Source: Paraburkholderia sp. SG-MS1 (GTDB taxonomy: Bacteria > Pseudomonadota > Gammaproteobacteria > Burkholderiales > Burkholderiaceae). From it: a stretch of 50,620 bases of DNA. The notes beneath the pieces are model-generated. The model worked only from the letters and a program-made list of their open reading frames with translations. It did not search any database and had not been told where the DNA came from. Both the position numbers and the translations under genes were made by a program. Positions 1-8,927 of the stretch are shown here, piece by piece (the first letter of the stretch is position 1; each line of letters opens with the position of its first letter). Location of the stretch: contig NZ_NPIH01000242.1 of assembly GCF_012275575.1 (NCBI RefSeq), forward strand, positions 14,462 to 65,081. Reading direction: 5' to 3'.

Positions 1-387
1 ACCCGCCACTGGCGCGCTCGCCGGACGCGGTGCCGAAGCGCCTGCGGCTGTCGCCGCCGTCGCCACCGGCTCGCTGGCGCCGGGCGCGGCCGCGGCGGCC
101 GGCATGCTCGCGCTCATCGGCGTGGCCGAGAAAGTGCTGGGCGGCAGTGGTGGACGCGACGGTACGCCGGTCGACGTGGCTTTGCTGGCCGGTTGAGGGC
201 GCGGCGGAATTTGCGGTTCGCGCTTGATGTCGATCTTGGTCTTGTTGGCCTGCGCAAAGCACATCGCGGTGTCGACGCTGCGCTGGTAAGGGCTTTGACT
301 TTGGACAGGATAGGTGAGCGGCTGCCATGCGAGGGCAGCGTTGCTAACCACCATGAGCGTCAGTACGGTATATGTTTTAAATTCCAT
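1..387 (-). CDS. Secreted/periplasmic protein, N-terminal part (cut by window edge)
   Basis: The first 129 residues are visible and the frame stays open to base 1. It opens with a short Sec signal peptide (MEFKTY followed by a hydrophobic stretch ending in ALA, cleavage likely before WQPL). Next comes a motif-like segment with one Cys (DTAMCFAQAN), then a Pro/Ala-rich linker. This arrangement resembles burkholderial exported proteins that continue into a glycine-zipper region; that part would lie outside the window, so the family is inferred. The ATG at 387 is preceded by a GGGAG ribosome-binding site at good spacing, which supports this strand. A plus-strand frame ending at 196 is also open, but it has only Ala-rich content and no start in view. 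Confidence 0.7.
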   Translation of the reverse strand, partial: MEFKTYTVLTLMVVSNAALAWQPLTYPVQSQSPYQRSVDTAMCFAQANKTKIDIKREPQIPPRPQPASKATSTGVPSRPPLPPSTFSATPMSASMPAAAAAPGASEPVATAATAAGASAPRPASAPVAG

Positions 388-1095
388 CGCAGTGGCTCCC
401 GCAGCGATGTTTCGCCTTTTTCATTGGCTAATGCGTTTCGCGACGTGTCTGTTGGCTGCTGGTTCTGCCGCTGAAGGGCGGCTCACTGTCGCGAAGGCTG
501 CTCTCTGTGAAGCGTAACACTGCGTATTGTGGAAGCAAGAGTCCGCATAGCGCGCGAAAACGCCATCGTGCTGTCCAAACAAGCCACATTGAATGCGAGA
601 CGGCGGAAAACGGCGAAAAACATGGGGAATCCCGACGGCTGATGGCGGTCCGTCAGGACGCAGGATGAAGAACATCAAGTACCACTATGGGAAACTTGCC
701 GCGACGGCGGACAAGGACTATACCCAGATGAGCGCGCTGCGCGATCGCGATTCCTCCGAATTCGCGGCACGGATCAAGGTGAATTGCGAACGTTTAAAGT
801 GGCCGGCCGGCAATTCGCTACGGACACCAGCGCGAAAGTGAGGGCAGTAGAGGCCTCTCTGGTTTGGGTGTCTGCCACGTTTCCATCAGCAGACATGTCG
901 CGGCCCGGCTCGTCGCCCACACTACCTTTTCCAACTTCATCGGCGAAGACCCCCTGGTTGCCAAGGAGGCATAGACATGCACGGCAAAAGCCTCGCGGAA
1001 AATGTTTTTCGACGCCGATGTGCGGCAGCGAATATTCAGGAAACATGCCGCAATGACCGTATGTAACCTCGCGCCACCGGGGGGAAACAAACGAT
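388..1095. other. Gene-poor stretch, probably decayed DNA
   Basis: I see no convincing gene. Short plus-strand frames around 665-841, 784-1056 and about 860-990 read like pieces of one coding sequence broken by frameshifts, since protein-like text continues from one frame to the next. None matches a family I can name. The stretch leads into the methyltransferase pseudogene, so local decay is the simplest reading. Confidence 0.4.
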
Positions 1096-1832
1096 GTGTC
1101 CACCGATACGCATTGGGAAAAATGGGGAAAATCATCGCCATACTACGGGGTGGTAAGTTGGCTTCAGTTCCGGGAGCCCGAACTGTCGACCGATGGAAGG
1201 CAACAGCCCTTCCAGAGCGGAGAGCCGAATGTGTCCAGCCTATTCAATGCCATTCATCGACATTTGAATCGGGACTTTCGGGCCGAGAGGGCCACGGATT
1301 TCGGCCGTGGCGTGGGTCGTTTGATCATGCCACTGTCGAGGCGAATAAAAAAGCGCGGTTGGAATCGACGTTTCTGCATCCATGCTGGAAGAAGCGGCGA
1401 AAAACGTCAGCCGGGAAGGCATCGGGAATGTCGAATTCGGCGATCCAATGATGGGCTGGCGAATCTCCACGGAATGTTCGGTTTGATCAATTCCTATATC
1501 GTGATCCAGCATATTCCGGTCGAACGTGGAATGAAGCTCGCCGAGGCTCTGCTGAGCCACCTTTCGCCGGGCCCAATTGCCGTTCTACACTTTACCTACG
1601 ATAGCAATGCGACCCCGCTCACCGATATCCTCAGTTGGACTCGCGACCGTTTCGCCCCCGCGCATTGGCTGGCCCATCTTGCTCGTGTAAGGCCTATGTG
1701 CGAACCGACGATGCAGATAAATGCGTGCAACGTAAATCGACTTCTCACGTTATTCCGGCGTTGCCGCATTGAAAATTGCATGTGGAGTTCACCGATCACG
1801 GTGCGCACGGCATCGAGTTTTTTTCCTGTTGA
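1096..1832 (+). pseudogene. Frameshifted class I SAM-dependent methyltransferase
   Basis: The coding sequence is split over three frames. Frame 1 begins at a GTG (1096) and encodes HWEKWGKSSPYYGV, then the SAM-binding region DFGRGVGRLIMPLSRR (intact relatives usually have DFGCGVGR). Near 1345 the homology moves to frame 2 (GIDVSASMLEEAAKNV). Near 1450 it returns to frame 1 (INSYIVIQHIPVERGMKLAE ...). Near 1780 it moves to frame 3 (VEFTDHGAHGIEFF) and ends at TGA 1830-1832. At least three frameshifts mean no functional enzyme can be made. Methyltransferases of this type often sit in polysaccharide or glycosylation loci, which fits the neighbouring cluster. The family assignment is by motif recognition. 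Confidence 0.8.
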
Positions 1833-2048
1833 AACCCGCGGCCGCTCACTGATACCCGGGCCGCAATGCGGGTGACGATGCACGCTGCCGCCTATAAACC
1901 GCTTGCGCCGCTCAGTTTTCCCGCAATAGAAAAACGCGCGACCACTTGAATCGAGGCCATGGGATTTTTCTGTAGAAGCTTCTAAACCAGCCACTCCTGG
2001 AAGCACATCATCGACATTTCCGGAGCTTTCTATTGCAGGCCATGCCTC

Positions 2049-2774
2049 TCAGTGCCGTGCACGACGCAGCATCGCGCTAAGGCCCAGCGAATGACCAGGA
2101 TCATAGTAATGGATCAGCAGCGTGCGGCGCTGTCCCGTCTCGACCTCGAGATTCCCATGCTGGAGCGCAAAGCCATTGAACGCGTAGACGCTGCCGACCT
2201 GCACCGGCACGCGATCGCAATTGCCGCGTCGCAGATCGTGCCACGTCAGCCATTTCCGCCAGCTGAGCGGCAGGCCGCGCTGAATGCCGTGGCGAATCTT
2301 GCATATCACATTGCCCGGCGTGGAGACCGAAAGGCGAGGGCGGCGGTACATCACCAGATCGCCGTTGGCGTCACTCTCCGGCGCCAGCTGTAGCGGAATC
2401 AGCAACGTCAGCAGATGGGAGTCGTAATGGCGGCAATGACTTTCCGCCCGCGTCGCTGCGCTCGAGCAGCGAATCACGTGAAAAGGTTGCAGCGGCAAGT
2501 CCGTCTTTCCGGCCCGAGCCGCCATCGAGCGTGTATTCGCACAAATAGTCTCTTCGAGTTGCCGGAATGCCTCGCTACGGCGAATCAACTCGGCCGCCAT
2601 CAGGCTTATTTGAGCACGTTGCGGCAGGCTGCCAAACGCATGATCGATGACTTCGTTGATTTCTGCAATTGCTTCAAGAGGAATCACATTGTTAAAAGAC
2701 TTCAGCGCGACGCCTTTTTCTATCTGAATGCGCTTCGCGGGCGAATGACCTCGTGCGTCTGACAGGGTTTGCAT
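2049..2774 (-). CDS. Putative 2-oxoglutarate/Fe(II)-dependent oxygenase
   Basis: The protein has 241 residues and no signal peptide. It shows the facial triad expected of a double-stranded beta-helix oxygenase: H116-x-D118 (in RHYDSHLLTLLIPL) and a distal H206 (ALQHGN), followed by R216/R217 (TGQRRTLLIHYYD) that could bind the 2-oxoglutarate carboxylate. Between these lies a basic segment with PRLSVSTPGNVICKI. The gene is divergent from the A-PCP-TE gene and could modify its substrate or a sugar, but that is inferred from position only. The start codon is uncertain because the upstream sequence has no strong ribosome-binding site. A short in-phase-shifted frame upstream (2720-2947) may be an unrelated remnant. 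Confidence 0.6.
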   Translation of the reverse strand: MQTLSDARGHSPAKRIQIEKGVALKSFNNVIPLEAIAEINEVIDHAFGSLPQRAQISLMAAELIRRSEAFRQLEETICANTRSMAARAGKTDLPLQPFHVIRCSSAATRAESHCRHYDSHLLTLLIPLQLAPESDANGDLVMYRRPRLSVSTPGNVICKIRHGIQRGLPLSWRKWLTWHDLRRGNCDRVPVQVGSVYAFNGFALQHGNLEVETGQRRTLLIHYYDPGHSLGLSAMLRRARH

Positions 2775-3267
2775 AGGACGGAATCTCTCTGATATTGAAT
2801 CTTGTTCCCGAATGCGTAGGTCTCGTGATGAAAAATAGGCGTTGGCCGCATTTCGCTATGTACGTTGGCCAACACAAAGTGATGAAGCGTATAGAACATC
2901 GGACGCTGGTTGAGCGTAACGAAGCAGCGACGCGAATTCCGACGCACTCAGCGTGTTACCGGGTAAATAGATGAAAGGGCTTTTATTTAATGCTGTTAGC
3001 AGGATGAAAGGTGTAATGGCCGAATAGCATTGACTCGGGAATCAGCGCCACCTGGCACTCGATAAAACGATCGCAGAAGTTGGTTCGTTAGAGCACATTC
3101 CAGTGCCGGACGCGCGCGTACATTCTTTCCCAATCTTTCTCATTCTTTCGAAAGCACCGCCGAGCATGCAGGACCGGATCGGCAAAGTGTTTCGTGAATC
3201 GTTAAAGCAGGGTACATATGCGTCCGCTTTGCCGCGGGGTATCTATTCCCTCTTGAGAGCTCCAGAC
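2775..3267. other. Intergenic region between divergent genes
   Basis: This is the spacer between the oxygenase and the A-PCP-TE gene and should hold both promoters. A minus-strand frame of about 75 codons (2720-2947) has protein-like text (PTPIFHHETYAFGNK) but no family match and overlaps the oxygenase start. The bases 2950-3100 are AT-richer than their surroundings. No clear -35/-10 pair or operator could be fixed by eye. Confidence 0.35.
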
Positions 3268-6200
3268 ATGACTTCCTTCGATCGCCGCGATCCCATTCGG
3301 ATCGCTAACAGCACCCGCACGCCAGTCTATTTACCGTCATCACAACGGATCGCCGCATCGCAAATGAGCGCATTTGCTGCAACACTCCACGCGCGCACGG
3401 GTTTACCTTTGTCCGATTACCCACGACTGCACGAATTTTCGGTACGTGAATACCGGAGCTTCTGGCGTTGCTTTCTTAAGTGGTGTACGGATATAAAAAC
3501 TTCAGGCGAAGTCGAGCCGGTCTGCGTCGGCGAAGACATCGAACGCGCGAAGTTTTTTCCGCGCCTCGAACTGAGCTATGCGGATAGTCTGCTCGGTTTG
3601 ACCATCGCCGGTGCCGCCGCCCCTGCATTGACCGAGTGTCATATAGACGCGCCGACTGTGCGCCTGACGCGCGGCGAACTGCGCGAGCGAGTGGCGAGCC
3701 TCGCTTGCACGCTCGAACGTCTCGGGTTGCGCAGTGGCGATCGTGTGGCCATGGTCATGCGCAACGACGCGCAGGCCGTCATCTGTACGCTGGCCGTCGC
3801 CGCGCTCGGCGCGACGGTGGCGAGCGCGGCCCCGGAGATGGGCGCCGATGCGCTGCTCGATCGTTTCGTACCGCTTGCGCCACGGCTGCTGTTCGCGCAC
3901 ACGGTCACGCGTGCGACCGACCGGGGCACGCCGCTTGCAGAGAACGTCGCAGGCCTCGCCTCGGCGATGCCCTCGCTCGAAGGCATCGTCAGCCTCGATG
4001 ATGGACCGTTGTCCGACAGCATCACGCTGCCGGTTCTTTCGCTTGGCGCGCTGATTGCACAATCCGATCCGGCGGACTTCGTCTGGCGGCGCTTTCCGTT
4101 CAATCATCCACTGTTCATCATGTTTTCGTCGGGTACGACCGGCAAGCCGAAATGTATCGTGCATGGTGCCGGTGGCACGCTCCTCGAACACCTGAAGGAG
4201 CATCGGCTGCATACCGACTTGCGCCCTGGCGAGAAGCTCTATTTTCAGACCAGCTGCGCGTGGATGATGTGGAACTGGCAACTATCGGCGCTTGCATCGG
4301 GGGTCGAGATCGTCACATACGACGGTCCGCTTGCGACGGTCGATACTTTGTGGCGTATTGCGGCCGATAACCGCGTGAACGTGTTTGGAACCAGCCCTGC
4401 CTATCTGAAGATGTGTGAGCAGGCGAATCTCGAGCCTGCCAGGCAGTTCGACCTTTCGGCGCTGCGCGCGATGCTGTCGACCGGCGCGGTCCTGTTCGAC
4501 TCGCAGTACGACTGGGTAAAAGAGCACGTCGGAGCGTTGCCGCTGCAGTCGATTTCGGGCGGCACCGATATCATCGGCTGCTTTGTACTTGGCAATCCGA
4601 ACTTGCCGGTCTACGCGGGCGAAGCGCAATGCAAGAGTCTGGGGCTCGATGTCCAGGCGTGGGATAGCGGCCGACCGGCAGTCGGGATCGGCCATCTCGT
4701 CTGCACCAATCCGTTCCCTTCGCGACCGGTTGGTTTTTTTGGCGATACCGACGGGACACGTTTTCATGCGTCGTACTTTGCGGCCAACCCTGGCGCCTGG
4801 ACGCACGGCGATCTGATCGAATTTTCGCCTCAAGGATCGGCGCGCATGCATGGCCGCTCCGATGGCGTGCTGAACGTCGGCGGCGTGAACGTCGGGCCCG
4901 CGGAAATCTATCGCATTCTGAACGACATTCCCGGCATTCGTGACGCGATGGTGGTCGATCGGAATGCGGCCGGTTCGTTATCCCATGCAGGCCGCAATGG
5001 GGCGAATGCGACCTTGACCGCAGGTTCGCGCGAACGAGGCATCGTTCTGCTGCTGGTACTGGAAGCCGGTGTCGAGCTTTCCGCCGCGTTGCTGTCACGC
5101 GTGCGCGGTGACCTCGTTCGCCGTGCATCGCCCGCGCATGTGCCGGGTTTGGTCCTCGCGGTCGAAGCTCTGCCGACCACCCATAGTGGCAAGCCCTCGG
5201 AGGCCGCGGCGCGCGATGCCATCAACGGCGTGCCGCCCAGAAACGCTGGGGCGTTGCGTAATCCCGATTGTCTCGACGCCATCCGCCGGCAAGCGGCACT
5301 GAACCTTGAAAAAGGCTCGCTGCCGTTGCCCGGCAATACGCGCGAGCAGAGAGAGACGTACCTGCGGGCATTGTGGGAACGCATGTTCGGTTTTGGACCG
5401 ATAAGCAGCGACGATAACTTTTTCGATCTGGGCGGCGATTCGCTTCTCGCCGCGGAGATGGCGAGCCATATACACGATGCGACCGGTCAGACGATCTCGC
5501 TGACGAACCTGATGACCGCACCGACCATCGCGCAAATCGCCGCAATCCTTGAAGCCGGCCCGGCGAGCGCGCCGTCGAGCGCAATGGTGCTGATGCGCGC
5601 GGGCAACGGGACGCCGCTTTTTCTTGCGCACAGCGTCACCGGTTCGGTGATGGAATGCCGCGGGCTGATTGGCGCATTGCGAAACGGAAGGCCGGTGTAC
5701 GGACTCAACGCACACGGTCTCGAGGGCGAAAAAGCGCCGCAACAGCATGTCATCGACATGGCGCGCGACTACGTGGCGCAGATACGGCAGTTGCAGCCGC
5801 ACGGGCCGTATGCGCTGGCTGGCTACTCTTTCGGCGGCCTGATCGCTCTCGAGATCGCCCAGCAACTGCATCGCACGGGCGAACGGGTCGAGATGCTGTG
5901 CCTCGTCGACACCTATGTCAATGAGCGCTATCTGCCGTGGGATGCATGGATGCGTTACGAAGGCCGCTACGTCATCGAGCAATGGCGGACGTTCCGCGGC
6001 ATGTTGTCGGCGCAGCGTACCCGCTACGTGTCCGCCAAGATCGCGGCGGTGGTTGACCGGACGCGCCTGCGCCTGGGACGCACGGCGCATAGGCTCGAAC
6101 CCGATGCTGTCGGGCTGCCCCCGGTGCTGCTGCGCGTACGCCAGGCCATGCAGGTTGCGATGGCCACGTACCGGCCGAAACGGTATCGCGCCGGCCCGAT

Positions 6201-6399
6201 CCTGTATGTTCGCGCGTCGACGCGAATCGAGGGCCGTGGGAATCCACTGCCGTTTTGGCAGCGGGTTGCATGCCGCGGACTGAAGGTCATCGACGTGGCG
6301 GGCGGTCACAGCGATATGGTCTTCAGACCTAACGCGGATGTGGTTGCCGCGGCACTCGATGCGGCGTTGTCGGGCAATCGGGCCGTGATCGAATCCTAG
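3268..6399 (+). CDS. NRPS-like A-PCP-TE enzyme with acetoacetyl-CoA-synthetase-type adenylation domain
   Basis: The protein has 1043 residues from the chosen ATG. The N-terminus (PSSQRIAASQMSAF ... FSVREYRSFW) matches the ACAS-type lead-in of acetoacetyl-CoA synthetases. The AMP-binding core follows: P-loop SSGTTGKPK from S287, GGTD, THGD, VNVGGVNVGP, and a C-terminal catalytic lysine at about K642 (SGKPSEAA). A carrier domain has the phosphopantetheine site in FDLGGDSLL (S725). The last domain is a type I thioesterase with GYSFGG (nucleophile S854) and GGHSD (H1014). There is no condensation domain, so the enzyme should activate, tether and then release or self-condense an acid, as A-T-TE furanone/quinone synthetases do; the substrate is unknown. 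The start at 3268 was chosen because GAGAG lies upstream and homology begins shortly after it. In-frame starts at 3103 and 3166 are possible. Confidence 0.85.
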   Translation: MTSFDRRDPIRIANSTRTPVYLPSSQRIAASQMSAFAATLHARTGLPLSDYPRLHEFSVREYRSFWRCFLKWCTDIKTSGEVEPVCVGEDIERAKFFPRLELSYADSLLGLTIAGAAAPALTECHIDAPTVRLTRGELRERVASLACTLERLGLRSGDRVAMVMRNDAQAVICTLAVAALGATVASAAPEMGADALLDRFVPLAPRLLFAHTVTRATDRGTPLAENVAGLASAMPSLEGIVSLDDGPLSDSITLPVLSLGALIAQSDPADFVWRRFPFNHPLFIMFSSGTTGKPKCIVHGAGGTLLEHLKEHRLHTDLRPGEKLYFQTSCAWMMWNWQLSALASGVEIVTYDGPLATVDTLWRIAADNRVNVFGTSPAYLKMCEQANLEPARQFDLSALRAMLSTGAVLFDSQYDWVKEHVGALPLQSISGGTDIIGCFVLGNPNLPVYAGEAQCKSLGLDVQAWDSGRPAVGIGHLVCTNPFPSRPVGFFGDTDGTRFHASYFAANPGAWTHGDLIEFSPQGSARMHGRSDGVLNVGGVNVGPAEIYRILNDIPGIRDAMVVDRNAAGSLSHAGRNGANATLTAGSRERGIVLLLVLEAGVELSAALLSRVRGDLVRRASPAHVPGLVLAVEALPTTHSGKPSEAAARDAINGVPPRNAGALRNPDCLDAIRRQAALNLEKGSLPLPGNTREQRETYLRALWERMFGFGPISSDDNFFDLGGDSLLAAEMASHIHDATGQTISLTNLMTAPTIAQIAAILEAGPASAPSSAMVLMRAGNGTPLFLAHSVTGSVMECRGLIGALRNGRPVYGLNAHGLEGEKAPQQHVIDMARDYVAQIRQLQPHGPYALAGYSFGGLIALEIAQQLHRTGERVEMLCLVDTYVNERYLPWDAWMRYEGRYVIEQWRTFRGMLSAQRTRYVSAKIAAVVDRTRLRLGRTAHRLEPDAVGLPPVLLRVRQAMQVAMATYRPKRYRAGPILYVRASTRIEGRGNPLPFWQRVACRGLKVIDVAGGHSDMVFRPNADVVAAALDAALSGNRAVIES

Positions 6400-6803
6400 C
6401 GTCTGTCATGAACACTGGATGAGGTGTGCCCGGCGACCTGCCGGGCTGCCTCGCCGGGATAGATCCTATCGGCAACGCTAGCATCACGCTTTGCCTGAGC
6501 CACCTCCGTCCACCGCGCGAGTCCGTTGCTCGACCTGCGCGCGATCCTGCGCGTTGCGGCTTTTCCCTGTCATCTGCAATGCGGGCAGCGTCGCCAAGGC
6601 ATTCACGGGTCGATGCACTGTCGAGCCTTTGCGACGGCGCGCCATCGGCAACGTGCGCCATGGTGCAGTACTGCGGACCCACCAGCGCGACCCATTCCAT
6701 CTTTCACGCAGATCGTGCCGGCGTTGCTTGCTGTCCGTTCGCACAGGAGGGCACGTCACCCAGCTTCAAACACGGCGTGTCCAGAAAGATGCGCAATGCC
6801 GGG
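6400..6803. other. Convergent intergenic region, no gene seen
   Basis: All six frames carry only low-complexity, Arg-rich text typical of non-coding high-GC DNA. A GC-rich hairpin just after the A-PCP-TE stop (stem GCCCGGC at 6428-6434 with GCCGGGC at 6440-6446) could slow polymerase but has no U-tract. Confidence 0.4.
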
Positions 6804-7160
6804 TCAAGAATAGATCAGATAGATGCCGGCCGCGAGTAGCGCCGCGCCGCCCGCAGTCTTGACCGTCACCGCTTCGCCCGCAAACAGGCCGTAGCCGAAC
6901 AACTCGATGATCGTGATGCCGACCATCAGCGGGTACGCGAGGCTCAGTTCCACACGACGCAACGCGAGCGCGTACAGGACGAAACCGGCCCCGTAGGCGC
7001 CGATTGCGCCGGCGCGCATCAGCATCGGCCCGCCCGTCAGCGTGTCCAGAGACAGCAGGCCGCCGGAGGTCTGTACGGTGTTCATGGTTGCCGCAATGCG
7101 CAGCAGGACACTGGCAACCGCACTGAGCGTGCCGGCTGCAAAAAGAAGAAAGATCGCCAT
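6804..7160 (-). CDS. Small EmrE/EamA-like membrane transporter
   Basis: The 118-residue protein has four hydrophobic helices, beginning MAIFLLFAAGTLSAVASVLLR and ending GGAALLAAGIYLIYS. The third region carries ALRRVELSLAYPLMVGITII, close to the pattern in ArnE/ArnF and other SMR/EamA half-size transporters. It lies 87 bases downstream of the HAD-UbiA gene on the same strand and is probably co-transcribed. In polyprenyl-phosphate pentose loci, small proteins of this kind are candidate flippases for the lipid-linked sugar. That role is inferred from context; a drug/metabolite exporter is the alternative. Confidence 0.7.
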   Translation of the reverse strand: MAIFLLFAAGTLSAVASVLLRIAATMNTVQTSGGLLSLDTLTGGPMLMRAGAIGAYGAGFVLYALALRRVELSLAYPLMVGITIIELFGYGLFAGEAVTVKTAGGAALLAAGIYLIYS

Positions 7161-7247
7161 TCGTCGCTAGTCGTTGTTATCGAGTGGGCGCGGTGCGCCG
7201 GTGTGCATCGCGCCGGTCGTTGCGTTGCGGCTGACCGACCCGGATCG

Positions 7248-8669
7248 CTATGCTGCCAGAACAATACTGGCGACGCACGCCGTCAACACGCACAGGCTCA
7301 CCTTGTCCTTCAACGCGAACACGATCGGATCGTCGTGCATCTTGCCGCGGAATGCCATGATCCATACCCGGCTGACCCAGAACAGCATCAGCCCGAACAA
7401 TGCCCAGAGACCTTCCTGGTGACGATACATCAGCTGTACTTCAGGCGAATTCAGGTACAGCGCGAGCACCAGAGCCGCCGTGTAGCCGGCTGCGGTGCCG
7501 AAGGACTGCAAAATCGCCAGATCCTGCGTGATATAGCCACGTCCGGCCGCGGCAGACTTGCCTTCCTTCAGGATCACGTTCAGTTCGGCGTAGCGCTTGA
7601 CCATCGCAAGGCTCAGGAAAATCGACACTGAGAAGAGGATCAGCCAGTACGACAGCGGAATCTGTCCCGCGGCGCCGCCCGCTACTATTCGCGCCGTGTA
7701 GAGCGTGGCGAGCGAGAACACGTCGACGAGCATCAGCCGCTTCAGTACGAACGAATAGGCCAGCGTCAGCGCGAAATACAGGCCTAGCACCAGCACGAAC
7801 TTCGCGGGCAGAAACGTCGTGAGTATCGCGGTGAGCGTCAGCAATACGGCGGTCAGCGCGACGCCAAACGACAGCGGCAGCTTGCCGGACGCAAACGGCC
7901 GGTTGCGCTTACGAATATGGCGACGGTCCGCGTCGAGGTCGAGCATGTCGTTGACCAGGTACACGGACGACGCACACAGACTGAAGGCGAAGAACGCGAT
8001 GGTCGCGTTGAGGACCGCGGTGGCATTCGTGAACTGGTGCGCCGCAAGCAGCGGCAGAAACACCAGCGTGTTCTTGCACCATTGGTAGACGCGCGTCGCC
8101 TGCAGCACGACGCGCAGCGGCGGCCTCACTTCATCGAACAGAATGATCTGCTGATTGACCTTGCGGGCAGCGGCTGCCATCTTCTGGTTGCCCACTACGA
8201 TCGCGGCATGCGCCCGCTTCCAGACGGGCACGTCGGCCATGTCGTTGCCGCAGTAGTCGAAGCCCTGCTCGCCGAAGCGGCCCGCGAGTGCGCTGGCCTT
8301 GTTGTTGCCGCGGAGGTTGAACTCGCCATTGCTGGCCATGACGCCGCTGAAAATGCCGAAGTGCGCAGCGATCTGCTCTGCGAACTGTTCGTTGGACGCG
8401 GTGCACAGGTATAGCTCGCGTCCGCTCTGTTGCTCCGTCCGAAGGTAGGCGACCAGCCGGTCGTTGTACGGCAGGATCCCGACGTCGATCGTCACACGTT
8501 TCGCGATCTGGTCCTTCAGGTAACCTTTGCCGCGCGTCAGCCAAACCACGCACATGAACAGGTAGAGCGGGTTTTTCTTGAGCAATACGAGGAGCGATTC
8601 GGCCAACAGATCGGTTCGCGCAAGCGTGCCGTCAAGATCGACGCACAATGGAAGAGCGTGAGACGACAT
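7248..8669 (-). CDS. HAD phosphatase-UbiA prenyltransferase fusion (DPPR-synthase-like)
   Basis: The protein has 473 residues from the chosen ATG. The N-terminal third is a HAD domain: DLDGT at D11/D13, then LCTASNEQ and FDYCGNDMADVPVW as later HAD motifs. The C-terminal part is a polytopic UbiA domain with the Mg-prenyl-diphosphate motif NDxxDxxxD at N240-D248 and RKRNRPFASGKL just after it. Decaprenyl-phosphate phosphoribosyltransferases share this UbiA type, and fusion to HAD is known in proteobacterial relatives. A plausible job is transfer of phosphoribose to polyprenyl phosphate followed by dephosphorylation. An upstream in-frame start (8783) is less likely: the ATG at 8669 has AGGTG nearby and directly precedes the HAD motif. 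The DprE1/DprE2 epimerase genes often linked to this family are not adjacent. Confidence 0.75.
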   Translation of the reverse strand: MSSHALPLCVDLDGTLARTDLLAESLLVLLKKNPLYLFMCVVWLTRGKGYLKDQIAKRVTIDVGILPYNDRLVAYLRTEQQSGRELYLCTASNEQFAEQIAAHFGIFSGVMASNGEFNLRGNNKASALAGRFGEQGFDYCGNDMADVPVWKRAHAAIVVGNQKMAAAARKVNQQIILFDEVRPPLRVVLQATRVYQWCKNTLVFLPLLAAHQFTNATAVLNATIAFFAFSLCASSVYLVNDMLDLDADRRHIRKRNRPFASGKLPLSFGVALTAVLLTLTAILTTFLPAKFVLVLGLYFALTLAYSFVLKRLMLVDVFSLATLYTARIVAGGAAGQIPLSYWLILFSVSIFLSLAMVKRYAELNVILKEGKSAAAGRGYITQDLAILQSFGTAAGYTAALVLALYLNSPEVQLMYRHQEGLWALFGLMLFWVSRVWIMAFRGKMHDDPIVFALKDKVSLCVLTACVASIVLAA

Positions 8670-8927
8670 GGCAACACCTATTGGCAGAAGAAGCGATTGA
8701 TCGGCGCAAAACTCGGGCATGCGGCCGTACGCAGGCCACAGTGCCGATCCTAAGGCCCGGTACTTGAGGCATCTGTTCGGCATCGCACATGGCGGAGCAG
8801 CGCCGCCGGAGGCAGCAAATCGCCTTGGAGTGCGCTATCGCACAGACTTGAATTGCCGCGCCATTACGATGGCGGGATTAGTGCCGGAATCGGCTGATAT
8901 ATCCAGCCATGTGCTCAGGAGCTTCCA

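Noticed and set aside
2..196. Plus-strand Ala/Gly-rich open frame at the left edge
   Set aside because: The minus strand has a signal peptide, a ribosome-binding site and an open frame to the edge, so the plus frame is taken as a shadow. A short chance remains that it is real.
5095..6309. 404-codon minus-strand frame inside the A-PCP-TE gene
   Set aside because: It lies fully antisense to verified PCP and thioesterase motifs, and its translation is low-complexity.
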